Positions 55,386 through 64,000 of a DNA stretch of 64,000 nucleotides are shown piece by piece. Position 1 is the first letter of the stretch. Each line of letters opens with the position of its first letter. The notes beneath the pieces are model-generated. The model worked only from the letters and a program-made list of their open reading frames with translations. It made no database searches and was not told where the DNA came from. Where the stretch lies: contig NZ_BLXZ01000003.1 in NCBI RefSeq assembly GCF_014193675.1, positions 620,001-684,000 on the forward strand, in the 5' to 3' direction. This DNA comes from Geomonas limicola. GTDB taxonomy: Bacteria > Desulfobacterota > Desulfuromonadia > Geobacterales > Geobacteraceae. The position numbers were made by a program, and so were the translations under genes.

Positions 55386-57307
55386 TGACAGCCCGGATCC
55401 TGCTCGCAGAGGATAACCAGCGGCTCAGGGAGATGCTGCAGACCTTCCTCGCGTCCCAGGGGCACCAGGTGGTGGCGGCACCGGACGGGCACAGCGCCCT
55501 GGCGGCCCTGGAGCGCGGCGGGATCGACCTGGTCCTCCTGGACCTCAAGCTCCCCGGGATAGGCGGCGTGGAGATCCTGAAAAAGCTGCGTACCACCCCC
55601 GGCTTGAGCGCGCTCCCCGTCGTGGTGATGACCGGCGTCTACCGTGGAGCGGGTTACGCCGCCGCGGCCGAGAAGCTCGGCGTGAAGGCCTACCTGGAGA
55701 AGCCCTTTTCCCGCGAGGCCTTCCTGGAAGCGGTCCGCTCGTGCCTTCCGGAGCAGCCCGCCGAACCTGAACTGGCCGACCTCCTGGTGGAGTTGCACAA
55801 CAGCCGCGCTACCGGCACCCTGGAACTTGCCGACGCCACCCGGATCACCCTGGTCCAGGGCGAGCCGCTCTCCTTCGTCTCCCGCGAGTTCTTCAACTAC
55901 CTGGTAGCCACCGGTCATCTGGGTGCCGCGGACCGGGAGAAGTTCCTCCCCGACGGGGCGCCCCGTCTGACGCTCATCGAGGCCGGACTGATAAGCTACG
56001 AGGAGTTGGCGGAGCAGTCCCGCCTCTTCCTCAGCAAGCGGCTCAGCGATGCGCTCGAGGCGGGACAGAAGGCGCGCTTCACCAAGGGGTTCAAGCCCCC
56101 CGAGCTGCCGCTTTGCCCCGTTTCCCTCCCCCGGCTGCTCTACCAGGCCTCCCGTTCCAGCGCGTCACGTTTTTCGAGCGCTGACTACCTGGCACGCCTC
56201 GGCCAGCTGTTCCCGGCGAAGACGTCACACTACTTCCGGCGCAGCAACCTGCTCACCCTGGGGCGCGACGACATCGACCTCCTGGAGCTGCTCTCCTCAG
56301 GGCGCCGGGTCGAGGAGATCGTCGCGGCCTGCGCCGACCGCAACGCCGCCGCCTCGTTTCTCAACTTCCTGGTGCGCCTCGGGATGCTCGACCTGCACAC
56401 CGTCCCTGTCGCCGACCAGGGACCCGACTTCCCACAGAAGCGGCTCTTCAACCGCCCGATCGAAGAGGTGCGCGAGGCCGATGCGGCACCGTTGAGCTTC
56501 GAGGACCTGGTAGATGAGGTCTCCGGCTCGGTGGAACTGGTGGTGGGCGAGGAAGGGATGGCCGCGCCGCTCTCCTCGCACGAGATCGACTTCGAGCAGG
56601 AAGTACAACGCGACTTCGCCGCAATCCAGGACAAGAACTACTACGAGATCTTCGGGCTCACCCAGGGGGCTTTCAGCTTCAACGCCCTCAAGGAGGCCTA
56701 CTTCTCGAAGACCCGGCAGTACTCGGCCGAGAAGTTCATGGAACTCTCGGGAGCCACCCTGTCGCGGGCCCAGGACGTCCTGTCGCACTACGCCAACGCC
56801 TACAACACCCTCTCAAACGTGGTGGCCAAGGAGCGCTACGACGAGATCCTGAACGCGAACAGCGTGGGGGTCGGCGGGCAGCGCGACGACGAGCTGCAGG
56901 CACGGATCCAGTTCCAGTCGGGCAAGGTGTTCATCGACATGGAGGACTACCCCAACGCCGAGCGCGCCCTGCAGGACGCCTACACCCTCGATCCCCAGGA
57001 CGCCCCGACCTGCGCGTTTTTGGCCTGGGCCATCTACAAGAACCCCGCGAACGCCGGCTCCCGCGCGAGCCTGGACAAGTGCCGCATGCTCCTTTCCAAG
57101 AGCCTGCAGATGGGGCGCTGCGCCGAGGCCTTCTCGTTCCGCGGCTGGATGCTCCTGGACGAGGGGCGCGACGGGCTCGCCGAGTCCGAGTTCCAGAAGG
57201 CCCTCAGGTTGAGCAACCGCGAGCGCCTGGCCCAGGCGGGAATGCGGCTCATCAACGAGCGTCGCGAAGCCGAGAAGAAAGGGCTCTTCAAGCGGATCTT
57301 CGGCTAG
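55385..57307 (+). CDS. Receiver - DUF4388-like - J-like - TPR protein
   Basis: 640 residues. An N-terminal receiver (~1-120) has AEDNQ, the phosphoacceptor in LLDLKLPG, VMTG and KPF. A DUF4388-like domain (~130-215, HNSRATGTLELA..LVQGEPLSF) and a helical region (~215-360) follow. A J-domain-like helix bundle spans ~415-500 (KNYYEIFGLTQGAFSFNALKEAY), but the usual His-Pro-Asp is absent (SKTRQYSAEKF), so Hsp70 activation is unlikely. TPR repeats fill ~510-640. A scaffold that responds to a phosphorelay is inferred. It overlaps mltG by one base, and the two are coupled, yet no histidine kinase is adjacent. Confidence 0.87.
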   Translation: MTARILLAEDNQRLREMLQTFLASQGHQVVAAPDGHSALAALERGGIDLVLLDLKLPGIGGVEILKKLRTTPGLSALPVVVMTGVYRGAGYAAAAEKLGVKAYLEKPFSREAFLEAVRSCLPEQPAEPELADLLVELHNSRATGTLELADATRITLVQGEPLSFVSREFFNYLVATGHLGAADREKFLPDGAPRLTLIEAGLISYEELAEQSRLFLSKRLSDALEAGQKARFTKGFKPPELPLCPVSLPRLLYQASRSSASRFSSADYLARLGQLFPAKTSHYFRRSNLLTLGRDDIDLLELLSSGRRVEEIVAACADRNAAASFLNFLVRLGMLDLHTVPVADQGPDFPQKRLFNRPIEEVREADAAPLSFEDLVDEVSGSVELVVGEEGMAAPLSSHEIDFEQEVQRDFAAIQDKNYYEIFGLTQGAFSFNALKEAYFSKTRQYSAEKFMELSGATLSRAQDVLSHYANAYNTLSNVVAKERYDEILNANSVGVGGQRDDELQARIQFQSGKVFIDMEDYPNAERALQDAYTLDPQDAPTCAFLAWAIYKNPANAGSRASLDKCRMLLSKSLQMGRCAEAFSFRGWMLLDEGRDGLAESEFQKALRLSNRERLAQAGMRLINERREAEKKGLFKRIFG

Positions 57308-57360
57308 CCCCTCCTCAGTTCATCTTCCTCTCATCTTCCTCTCGACTTATCTTCTAATCT

Positions 57361-57400
57361 CCCTCATTCCTCTCATTCCTCTCATTCCTCTCATTCCCTC
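57361..57400. repeat. Nine-base tandem repeat (ctcattcct)
   Basis: Four copies of the unit 'ctcattcct', the last degenerate, follow a related 'tcatcttcctc' pair near 57318. The rest of 57308-57702 has no gene; a 'cctttgtggagggg' type segment lies near 57550. Confidence 0.7.
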
Positions 57401-57702
57401 GCGCTCCCTCGTGTCCTCATCCCCCACCGATCCTCCAAACATTTCCCCTCACCTTTCCGAGGTCTTGCTTGCTCCCCAACGTCTCACATGATCTAGCCAA
57501 GTAGCCATTTGAGTCCGTTATGCGTCGATCGGCCAAACTCTCGTCCCCCCTTTGTGGAGGGGAGGACGTAAGGCCACAGTAGTGGCGTGGAGCTACCATC
57601 TCTACGCTTCCCGAAATTTCCCAAAGAGCCTTTACCAAGGGAGGATGTGAAGTCATCATCCCTGCCCTGCGATTCGATTATTTTGTTTTATTTAAAATCT
57701 AT

Positions 57703-57730
57703 TAAAGTTTCTCCCGATGAGTCCCGATAC
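57703..57730 (+). promoter_or_regulatory. FliA (sigma-28) type promoter
   Basis: TAAAGTTT (57703-57710) matches the sigma-28 -35 element exactly. CCCGATAC (57723-57730) matches GCCGATAA at six of eight positions. The spacer is 12 bases, one more than ideal. It precedes a binding-protein/chemoreceptor operon, where flagellar-class control makes sense. A leader of about 100 bases follows, with small hairpins at 57741-57758 and 57798-57813. Confidence 0.6.
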
Positions 57731-57842
57731 CTAGAACTATGGCAAGCGGCGGCTCGCCGTCTCGGTAATATCAGCCACTTGGAAACCATCAGCCGGTGCG
57801 ACTCCCGTGTCGCCCCAGCCAACACATTAATAGGAGGCACCT

Positions 57843-58988
57843 ATGAAGACGATCATCGCGCTCGTTACCCTGCTGGCCATGGGAGCCGGCACCGGACTCG
57901 CGGCGGAGCCCACTGGGGAGGTCATCAGGATCGGCATGGTGAACGACCAGAGCGGCCCGAACAAGGGAGCCGGCAAATCCATGAAGGTCGGCGTGCATGC
58001 CTACTTCAAAGCGGTCAACGAGAAAGGTGGCGTGAACGGCAGGAAGATCGAACTGGTTAATGCCAACGACCAGTACGTGCCGGACAAGACGGTGGACGGC
58101 CTATTGAAGCTGATCGACGAGCAGAAGATCTTCGCCGTGGTCGGAACCATCGGCACCTCCAACGGTGTCTCCATCCTCCCCATCGTCAAGGAGTACAAAC
58201 TCCCCTTCGTGGCACCGCGCTCCGGCGCCGCCAACTTCCGCGCCCCGGTAATCCGCGAGGTGATCAACATCCGCGCCAGCCACCAGGAAGAGTTGGACAA
58301 ACTGGTCGATCTCCTGGTGAAGGATGGGGGAGCCAAGCGTTTCGCCATCTTCTACCAGAACGACACCTTCGGCACCGACGTCCTCAACTGCACCGAGAAT
58401 GCGCTGAAGCGGCATAACCTGACCCTGGTGGCCAAGGGGGCCTTCGAGCGCGGGACGCAAGCGGTCACCGCGGCCTTGGCCTCCATCATCGCGGCAAAGC
58501 CGGACGCCATCATCCTGGGCTCGATCTACGGACCCGGGGCCGAGTTCGCCAAGGCGGCCCGCAAGGAGGGGCTCAAGAGCTACCTCGCCACGGGCTCTTT
58601 CGCCGGCGGGTCGAACCTGGTCCAGGCTGCCGGGGAGGCCGCCGAAGGGCTCCTCATGTCCCAGGTGGTGCCCCACCTCGAGGACCTGAGTCTCCCGGTC
58701 ACCAAGGAGTGCAAGGAGGCGATCGAGAAGAACCCGGAAGACGTCAGTTTCAACGCGGTGACCCTGGAGGGGTGCCTGACCGCCAAGTCGATGGTGCTCG
58801 CGCTGGAAAAAGCCGGGACTCCGCCCACCCGCGAAGGGTTCCTCAAGGCCTACGAGGCGATGAAGGACGTCGACCTGGGTGGCATCAAGCTGAACTTCTC
58901 GCCCGATAACCACCAGGGGCAGAGTAACGTCTACCTGGAGATCGTCCAGGGTGGCAAGCTGGTCCCCTTCAAGTCCTTCAAGAACTAA
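57843..58988 (+). CDS. Periplasmic binding protein (LivJ/LivK-like)
   Basis: 381 residues, behind TAATAGGAGGCACC. A signal peptide (~1-21) precedes the type I periplasmic-binding-protein fold: IRIGMVNDQSGPNKGAGKSM, GGVNGRKIELVNANDQYVPDKTV, FAVVGTIGTSNGVSILPIV and a C-terminal LEIVQGGKLVPFKSF. This is the branched-chain amino-acid/amide binding-protein group. No permease or ATPase genes follow. Instead, a chemoreceptor gene starts 15 bases downstream, so it may deliver its ligand signal to that receptor and not to transport. The FliA-like promoter upstream supports this. Confidence 0.9.
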   Translation: MKTIIALVTLLAMGAGTGLAAEPTGEVIRIGMVNDQSGPNKGAGKSMKVGVHAYFKAVNEKGGVNGRKIELVNANDQYVPDKTVDGLLKLIDEQKIFAVVGTIGTSNGVSILPIVKEYKLPFVAPRSGAANFRAPVIREVINIRASHQEELDKLVDLLVKDGGAKRFAIFYQNDTFGTDVLNCTENALKRHNLTLVAKGAFERGTQAVTAALASIIAAKPDAIILGSIYGPGAEFAKAARKEGLKSYLATGSFAGGSNLVQAAGEAAEGLLMSQVVPHLEDLSLPVTKECKEAIEKNPEDVSFNAVTLEGCLTAKSMVLALEKAGTPPTREGFLKAYEAMKDVDLGGIKLNFSPDNHQGQSNVYLEIVQGGKLVPFKSFKN

Positions 58989-59003
58989 CTGCAGGAGAGG
59001 CAC

Positions 59004-61484
59004 ATGACCGTCAAAAGCAAGCTGCTCAGCAACGTCGCCTTGACCATCATCGGCATCGCCATCATCGCCGGCATCGGATTGTTCTCCATCGGCAAGGTGC
59101 GCTCGAGCATCGAGATCCTGACCGGGAAATCGACACCGCTGCACCTGAAGATGCTGGAGCTGCAGCAGACCGTCGAGAAGGTCTCGGCCGATTTCATGCG
59201 CCTGGAGATGACGACCGAACCGGCCGAGGTGGCGAAGCTCTCCGAGGCCATCACCGGCCGCATCCGGCGCATGGAGGCCCTGAACGAGGAGATCCGCGAG
59301 AGTGGTGCGGAGTCCTCGGGGGTGGACACCGCGGTACTGCGGGGGATCGAGAAGACGGTGGTCCAGGTCGCCTCGCAGCGGTTGAAGGACATGGCGCTCT
59401 TTCGCGGCGAGATCGCCACGGTGAACAGCGAGCTGACGCGGGCCGAGGCCGGGGTAAGCGAGATGCGCAAGAGCATAAGCCAGTTGGGGACCTCCGCCCT
59501 GGGTGCCATCAACTCCTCCCAGGCGGCCAACCTGCAGGTGAACTCGAGCATCAAGAAGCTGCTCACCCTGCAAAGCCGGCTCAAGGACATCAGCATCATC
59601 CTGAGCGACCTGGAACTCATCAAGAACAAGTTCAAGATCGGCCCCTTGCGGGAGCGCCTGAAGAACGCCATCGAACTCACCCGCAGCATCGAGGTGGAAA
59701 ACGGCGACAACCCGGCCATCAAGGAAGTGAAGGGGGTGGCACTCGACCTCTTGAACAGGATCGGCGCCGACGACGGGGGACTCATCGCCCTCAGGCTGGA
59801 GATCCTGAGCACCCCGGAGAAGGCCGAGACGGAGCAGTACGCCGCCAAGATCCAGGAGATCGTACGCCCCCTCGAGGAGAACAGCCGCAAGATCTTCAAC
59901 ACCATCGACACCCTGGAGCTGCAGATCGTCAAGGACCGCAACAACGTGGTGGCCTCGCTCGGCTTCCAGAACGCCGCCTCCGCGGTCATGGAGGCGGGGT
60001 CGGCAATCAGCGTCGACGTGAAGGAGCTCAACTCGGGGGTGCGCCAGATCATGTTGAGCGCGGGCGAGGCGGAGGTCGGTAAGATCACGGGGACTCTCAC
60101 CCAGACCAAGAAGCGCATCGACGGCAACATCGCCCTGGCGCGCAAGCTGTTGCAGCAGTCCGGGCAGACCGCGCTCGCCAACAACATCGGCCAGGTCTCG
60201 GGCATCATCACGCACGCCGCCGCCTCCATCGGGCGGATCGAGGCGACCAAGCTGAGCGTCATCAAGAGTAACCTCGCCATGCAGAAGGCGCTCGACTCGG
60301 CGCGGGGGATCTCGCGCGAACAGGCCCTGAAGAGCGAGGAGCAGGTGAAGAACATCGGCGAGAACCAGCAGCAGATCCTCGCCGGGGTGCGCCAGGCCGT
60401 GCGGAGCGCCACCACCCTCTCATTCGTGATGATCGGCATGTCGCTGCTGGTCGCCCTGGTCTCGCTGGTGATCAGCCTGCGCATCATCGCCTCGATCACG
60501 AAGCCCTTGGCCCACGCGATGGTGGCGACCCGGGAGATCGCCCAGGGGGACCTCACCAGGCGGATCGCGTCCGCGGGCAACGACGAGATCGGTGCCATCT
60601 GCACCAGCATCAACAACATCGTGGTGCACTTCCACGAAGTCATCTCGCGGGTGGTGGAGAATACCCGCCAGGTCGCCTCCGCCTCGACTCAGCTCTCGCT
60701 CGCCGCGGAGCAGATGGCCACGGGGGCCGCCCGGGTGGCCGGCCAGGCGGACACGGTGGCGACCGCCAGCGAAGAGATGGCAGCCACTTCCAACGAAATC
60801 GCCCAGAACTGTACCTCGGCGGCGGCAAGTTCGCAGCAGGCAAACCAGGCGGCGGCCTCCGGGGCCGAGGTGGTCAAGGGGACGGTACGCGGCATGAACC
60901 AGATTGCGGAGAACGTCCGGGAATCGGCAGCCAGCATCGGCAGCCTGGGTGCCAAGTCCGAGCAGATCGGCGGGATCGTGCGCACCATCAACGACATCGC
61001 CGACCAGACCAACCTCCTTGCCCTGAACGCCGCCATCGAGGCGGCCCGGGCCGGCGAGCACGGGCGCGGCTTCGCCGTGGTGGCCGACGAGGTGCGCGCC
61101 CTGGCGCAGCGCACCGCCAGCGCCACCAAGGAGATCGGCGAGCTGATCAAGGCTGTCCAGTCGGAGACCCGGGAGGCGATCAAGGTCATGGAGGCGGGGG
61201 TGCGCGAGGTGGAGCTGGGAAGTGCCGAAGCGGAGAAGTCGGGAGGTGCCCTCGAGGAAATCCTGCAGCAGATCGGGAGCCTCACCATGCAGGTGAACCA
61301 GATCGCCACGGCGGCCGAGGAGCAGACCGCCACCACCGGGGAGATCACCGGCAACATCCAGACCATAAGCGAGGTAGTCCAGGATGCCGCGGCAAGCGCC
61401 CAGGAATCGGCGTCCTCGGCGCTCAAGCTCGCGCAACTCGCCGACGAGCAAGAAAAGCTGGTCGGACAGTTCAGGCTCTCCTAG
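59004..61484 (+). CDS. Methyl-accepting chemotaxis protein with a large periplasmic domain
   Basis: 826 residues. The first membrane helix (~8-30, [20 protein letters not shown]) and the second (~472-494, [20 protein letters not shown]) enclose about 440 periplasmic residues, mostly helical, much larger than a standard four-helix sensor. HAMP (~495-550) and the signalling hairpin (~560-826) follow. The tip [20 protein letters not shown] and [20 protein letters not shown] is intact, so it should bind CheW/CheA. No pentapeptide CheR tether is seen at the C-terminus. It is operon-paired with the binding protein at 57843, which suggests indirect ligand sensing. Confidence 0.94.
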   Translation: MTVKSKLLSNVALTIIGIAIIAGIGLFSIGKVRSSIEILTGKSTPLHLKMLELQQTVEKVSADFMRLEMTTEPAEVAKLSEAITGRIRRMEALNEEIRESGAESSGVDTAVLRGIEKTVVQVASQRLKDMALFRGEIATVNSELTRAEAGVSEMRKSISQLGTSALGAINSSQAANLQVNSSIKKLLTLQSRLKDISIILSDLELIKNKFKIGPLRERLKNAIELTRSIEVENGDNPAIKEVKGVALDLLNRIGADDGGLIALRLEILSTPEKAETEQYAAKIQEIVRPLEENSRKIFNTIDTLELQIVKDRNNVVASLGFQNAASAVMEAGSAISVDVKELNSGVRQIMLSAGEAEVGKITGTLTQTKKRIDGNIALARKLLQQSGQTALANNIGQVSGIITHAAASIGRIEATKLSVIKSNLAMQKALDSARGISREQALKSEEQVKNIGENQQQILAGVRQAVRSATTLSFVMIGMSLLVALVSLVISLRIIASITKPLAHAMVATREIAQGDLTRRIASAGNDEIGAICTSINNIVVHFHEVISRVVENTRQVASASTQLSLAAEQMATGAARVAGQADTVATASEEMAATSNEIAQNCTSAAASSQQANQAAASGAEVVKGTVRGMNQIAENVRESAASIGSLGAKSEQIGGIVRTINDIADQTNLLALNAAIEAARAGEHGRGFAVVADEVRALAQRTASATKEIGELIKAVQSETREAIKVMEAGVREVELGSAEAEKSGGALEEILQQIGSLTMQVNQIATAAEEQTATTGEITGNIQTISEVVQDAAASAQESASSALKLAQLADEQEKLVGQFRLS

Positions 61485-61520
61485 CTCCGCGCCCCCTGCC
61501 GGCAACCGGAGCACAACCAG

Positions 61521-61544
61521 TGCCGCACCCTCATCGGTGCGGCA
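61521..61544 (+). terminator. Intrinsic terminator after the chemoreceptor
   Basis: TGCCGCACC and GGTGCGGCA arms with a short loop are followed by TTTTCTTT, 37 bases after the stop at 61484. Confidence 0.8.
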
Positions 61545-61581
61545 TTTTCTTTCGTAAGTTTCTTTTAAACACCTGCCGCCT

Positions 61582-61714
61582 ACCGTATAGCATTGCCATA
61601 CACCCCCCCTCCCCTGCCGTATACCTTTAAAGCCGCACCCAGAGCGGATCTAGCTGGTTTTCTTCCCACATGAAAAAACTTTCCGGCGAAATGGCTGTAT
61701 AGAGCTTCTATACA
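61582..61714. promoter_or_regulatory. Repeated GTATA sites including a perfect 19-base palindrome
   Basis: TGTATAGA-GCT-TCTATACA (61696-61714) is a perfect 8+3+8 inverted repeat. Two further GTATA-bearing sites lie at 61582-61600 (gtatag..ccatac type) and near 61617 (ccgtatacc). All are 230 to 360 bases ahead of the cytochrome start, which is rather far for simple repression. The remaining intergenic bases (61715-61942) show no gene; one short frame (36 codons) lacks a ribosome site. Confidence 0.5.
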
Positions 61715-61942
61715 TGAACCCGGAAAACGACCGCTATTCATGGTCACACGGCCATCAAAATAACGCCGATAGGACAGCGGGTTATGAGAAATCACTCAAG
61801 AAGACGCGAATCGGGCACGGCTGATGCTACTACCAGGTTGACCGGCCGTTTTATGCACAATAACCCCAAGAGAATCAGCTGGATCGGTTTCACAGACGAC
61901 GCTTTAGCGATTCCAAAATCATAGGCCTGGGAGGGAGACATC

Positions 61943-62935
61943 ATGAGATTCGGATCAGCCATCATCGTCCTGACAGCACTGGCAGCAAGCGTCACGGTAG
62001 CAGCCGCACTGGAACTCAAGGAAGTGACCTACAACACCCCCGGCGCGGGGAAGGTACTCTTCAGCCACAAGCAGCACATGAACATGAAGTCGGACAAGCT
62101 CGGCAAGGTGAGCTGCAAATCGTGCCACGACAACGGCAAAACGAGCAGTAACGTGCGCTACTCGATGGCGGACATGGAGAAGGGGAAATCCTGCGGCAAG
62201 TGCCACGACGGGAATGTCGCCTTCAGCATCAACAAGTGCACCGCCTGCCACAAGGTGAAGGAGATCACCTACCAGGTGAAGCAGACCGGCACCGTCCGCT
62301 TCAGCCACGCCAAGCACCTCAAGGACCAGCAGTGCGAGGCCTGCCACCCGAAACTCTTCGTCACCGGCCCGAACCGGACCTTCACCATGGCCGAGATGGA
62401 GAAAGGGAAATCCTGCGGTGCCTGCCACAACGGCAGCAAGGCGTTTGCCCTCGCTAACTGCGGCGGCTGCCACCCCACCAAGGAGATCGTCTTCAACGTG
62501 AAACAGACCGGCCCGACCCGCTTCAGCCACAAGACGCACCAGCAGCAGTACGACTGCAGCGCCTGCCACTCGAAGCTCTACCCGATCGGCCCGCGCAAAA
62601 CGGTCACCATGGCTGCCATGAAGAAGGGAAAATCCTGCGGTGCCTGCCACAACGGCAAGGAGGCCTTTGCGGTCACCAGTTGCGGCAAGTGCCACCCCGT
62701 GAAAGACATCAACTTCAAGCTGGCCGGGATCGCCAACGTGAAGTTCAGCCACACCGCACACCTGGAGAAGTACAGCTGCACCTCCTGCCACACCCGGACC
62801 TTCCCGCTGAAATCTGGCAACAAGCCGGTCAGCATGGCAGAGATGCGCAAGGCAAAATCCTGCGGAGCCTGCCATGACGGCAGCACCGCCTTCACGGTGC
62901 GCGGCAACTGCGACAGCTGCCACGTCCACGGCTGA
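61943..62935 (+). CDS. Dodecaheme c7-type cytochrome
   Basis: 330 residues, behind GGGAGGGAGACATC. A signal peptide (~1-21) is followed by four triheme units with twelve C-x2-C-H sites: CKSCH, CGKCH, CTACH, CEACH, CGACH, CGGCH, CSACH, CGACH, CGKCH, CTSCH, CGACH and CDSCH. Distal histidines come from VRFSHAKH-type segments, and the M-x3-MEKGKSCGACHNG block recurs in each unit. This is the layout of the Geobacter GSU1996-type 'polymer' of c7 domains, a periplasmic electron conduit about 100 angstroms long. The first unit has a longer spacer (NMKSDKLGKVSC). A membrane protein and a receiver-like gene follow in the same direction. Confidence 0.95.
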   Translation: MRFGSAIIVLTALAASVTVAAALELKEVTYNTPGAGKVLFSHKQHMNMKSDKLGKVSCKSCHDNGKTSSNVRYSMADMEKGKSCGKCHDGNVAFSINKCTACHKVKEITYQVKQTGTVRFSHAKHLKDQQCEACHPKLFVTGPNRTFTMAEMEKGKSCGACHNGSKAFALANCGGCHPTKEIVFNVKQTGPTRFSHKTHQQQYDCSACHSKLYPIGPRKTVTMAAMKKGKSCGACHNGKEAFAVTSCGKCHPVKDINFKLAGIANVKFSHTAHLEKYSCTSCHTRTFPLKSGNKPVSMAEMRKAKSCGACHDGSTAFTVRGNCDSCHVHG

Positions 62936-62991
62936 GCCGGAACCGGAACGGGCAGGACGTGAGCATCCCCGAAGGGGGAAAGGAGAGCGCC

Positions 62992-63258
62992 ATGAAAGCC
63001 GAAACGGAAACCAAGAAATCCAAAACAGGAAAGATCGCCACGCTGGGAATCGTCGCGGTAGTGCTGGCCGGAGCGGTTGCCATATCAGGAATCGCAGACG
63101 TCTCGGGAGGCCTCACCTCCAAGCTGTTCATCTTCTTCCTGGGTGCGGTGATCGTTTTGCAGATCGTCCCCTGCATGATGCTCTTCGGGGCAATGGCGAA
63201 GGGGGTGGCGAGCCTGTTCCACAAGAAGGAAAAGGTGGCGGCATCGGGCAAGAAGTAA
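62992..63258 (+). CDS. Small two-helix membrane protein of the cytochrome operon
   Basis: 88 residues from ATG 62992, preceded by AAAGGAGAGCGCC; an earlier GTG (62959) is less likely. A Lys-rich N-terminus leads to two membrane helices (~15-37 and ~45-68, FIFFLGAVIVLQIVPCMMLF) and a Lys-rich tail. Both ends are predicted cytoplasmic. No family is recognised. It lies 56 bases after the dodecaheme cytochrome gene, so it may anchor or assist its electron input. Confidence 0.75.
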   Translation: MKAETETKKSKTGKIATLGIVAVVLAGAVAISGIADVSGGLTSKLFIFFLGAVIVLQIVPCMMLFGAMAKGVASLFHKKEKVAASGKK

Positions 63259-63297
63259 CCGGAGAACCTTAAAGGGGCGTTGGATTCGAGGTGAGGC

Positions 63298-63978
63298 ATG
63301 GGCGAGCGAGAGATCATCATAGCCGACACGGACGCCAAATTCCGCAGGCGCATGGCCGACTTCTTCAAGGAAGAAGGTTTCAAGGTCGGCACCGCCGCCA
63401 GCGCGGACGAGGTACTGGCACGGGTCATGGAAAACCGGGTGGCGGTCCTTTTGCTGGGAAGCAACTTCGGCGACCGGATCTCCACATCGGAACTCATCCA
63501 CCTGTTGAAGAAATGCAACCGTCACCTGCACATCATCATGGTATCGGAGGAACTCAGCCTGAGCCAGGCCCGCCAGGTGCGCCAGGAGGGGATCTTCTAC
63601 CACGCCCTGAAACCGTCCAGCTCCGCCGACACGGGCGAATTGTGGCAGGCCGTCGCCTGCGCTTTCGAAAAACACCGCGTGAGCGTGCTCGCCGACCCGC
63701 ACAGCTCGCAGCGCAACCAGGCAGGCCCGGGAGCGGGGCGGAGCCTGCCAGTGAAGCTTATGAGCTGCCTGCTGCTTGCGACTCTCATGGGAGCAAGCTA
63801 TTATTTCCTTGCTGCTCCGAGTGTCGCCTCTTCGGGGAACTGGACCACGCTCCTGTTTCTCGGTTTCTGCGCCCTGATTATCGTCGGGCAATTGCTGCCG
63901 ATCTTTCGCATTAAGCTGCCGGCCCGGCTCTTTGCCGGGCGGAAAGCATCGCAAAGTTCGCCTCGAGGCGGAAAGTGA
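63298..63978 (+). CDS. Degenerate receiver-domain membrane protein
   Basis: 226 residues from ATG 63298. The first ~120 residues have a receiver fold (EIIIADTDAKFRRRMADFF, VAVLLLGSNFGDR, IIMVSEELS, HALKPSSS), but the phosphoacceptor Asp position reads Gly-Ser, so phosphorylation is unlikely. Two membrane helices (~160-176 and ~187-203) follow an Arg/Gly-rich linker, and the C-terminal tail is basic. It is probably an inner-membrane signalling pseudo-receiver. It is 39 bases after the small membrane protein gene and the third gene downstream of the dodecaheme cytochrome. Confidence 0.8.
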   Translation: MGEREIIIADTDAKFRRRMADFFKEEGFKVGTAASADEVLARVMENRVAVLLLGSNFGDRISTSELIHLLKKCNRHLHIIMVSEELSLSQARQVRQEGIFYHALKPSSSADTGELWQAVACAFEKHRVSVLADPHSSQRNQAGPGAGRSLPVKLMSCLLLATLMGASYYFLAAPSVASSGNWTTLLFLGFCALIIVGQLLPIFRIKLPARLFAGRKASQSSPRGGK

Positions 63979-64000
63979 TCCCCGCCTTGCGGCCCAAGTT

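Noticed and set aside
57731..57842. Cobalamin riboswitch
   Set aside because: The stretch 'ccggtgcgactcc..cgcccc' looks like the core, but the bases around it cannot form the needed stem; a local GCGAC/GTCGC hairpin explains the similarity.
61715..61825. 36-codon open frame ahead of the cytochrome
   Set aside because: No ribosome site, no recognisable content, and it begins inside the palindrome region.

Overview
The window looks like a chromosomal segment from a Geobacteraceae bacterium (Geobacter, Geomonas or Citrifermentans type; genus not resolved). The DNA is GC-rich and the genes are densely packed. The family-typical content includes a dodecaheme c7-type cytochrome, many PAS and receiver proteins, exported rhodaneses, a VTT-domain redox fusion, Rrf2 control of a sulfate-binding protein, and small G+C-rich intergenic hairpin repeats. 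No rRNA, tRNA, CRISPR array, insertion sequence or prophage was seen.

Layout. 1-9.9 kb: the 3'-truncated RNase E/G gene (minus strand) with a long leader, then a hypothetical protein with a HEPN-like motif, a DUF2721 membrane protein, an amidohydrolase, a DUF72 protein and a large hybrid histidine kinase with a periplasmic substrate-binding sensor. 9.9-17 kb: an aminotransferase, then an exported beta-propeller lipoprotein plus a monoheme cytochrome lipoprotein behind a strong promoter and two tandem attenuator-like hairpin units, then two membrane glycosyltransferases. 17-24.5 kb (minus strand): an envelope cluster with two exported multi-rhodanese proteins, an outer-membrane beta-barrel protein, an Fe-S/CCG-VTT fusion and a GT2 enzyme; its first gene carries a third copy of the same attenuator-like unit. 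24.5-28.4 kb (minus strand): a six-gene sulfur-type operon (Rrf2 regulator, sulfate-binding protein, YezD, DUF2325, a NifH-like ATPase without cluster cysteines, and an alpha/beta hydrolase).

28.7-41.8 kb: a LysM protein and a TPR protein with a very long Ala/Glu/Lys helix, a DMT transporter, MaoC, HD and HNH (YajD) proteins, a PAS-SpoIIE phosphatase, an ABC-F ATPase and Lon. 42-54 kb: an MFS transporter, an M16 peptidase pair followed by a 35-residue RCKP rubredoxin-like protein, methylmalonyl-CoA decarboxylase, an AspT-type exchanger and a large GH13 protein. 54-64 kb: MltG (probably with a non-ATG start), a receiver/J-like/TPR protein, a periplasmic binding protein plus chemoreceptor pair behind a FliA-like promoter, and a dodecaheme cytochrome operon with a palindromic operator candidate upstream.

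The strongest candidate for something undescribed is the leader RNA unit seen three times (11466-11528, 11560-11613 and minus-strand 24435-24374). Its hairpin core is conserved, while the terminator stem that follows changes sequence and keeps its pairing. It precedes two unrelated exported-lipoprotein operons. Other points worth a second look are the NifH-like ATPase without cluster ligands inside a sulfur operon, the Fe-S/VTT fusion, and the palindromes ahead of the sulfate-binding protein and the cytochrome.
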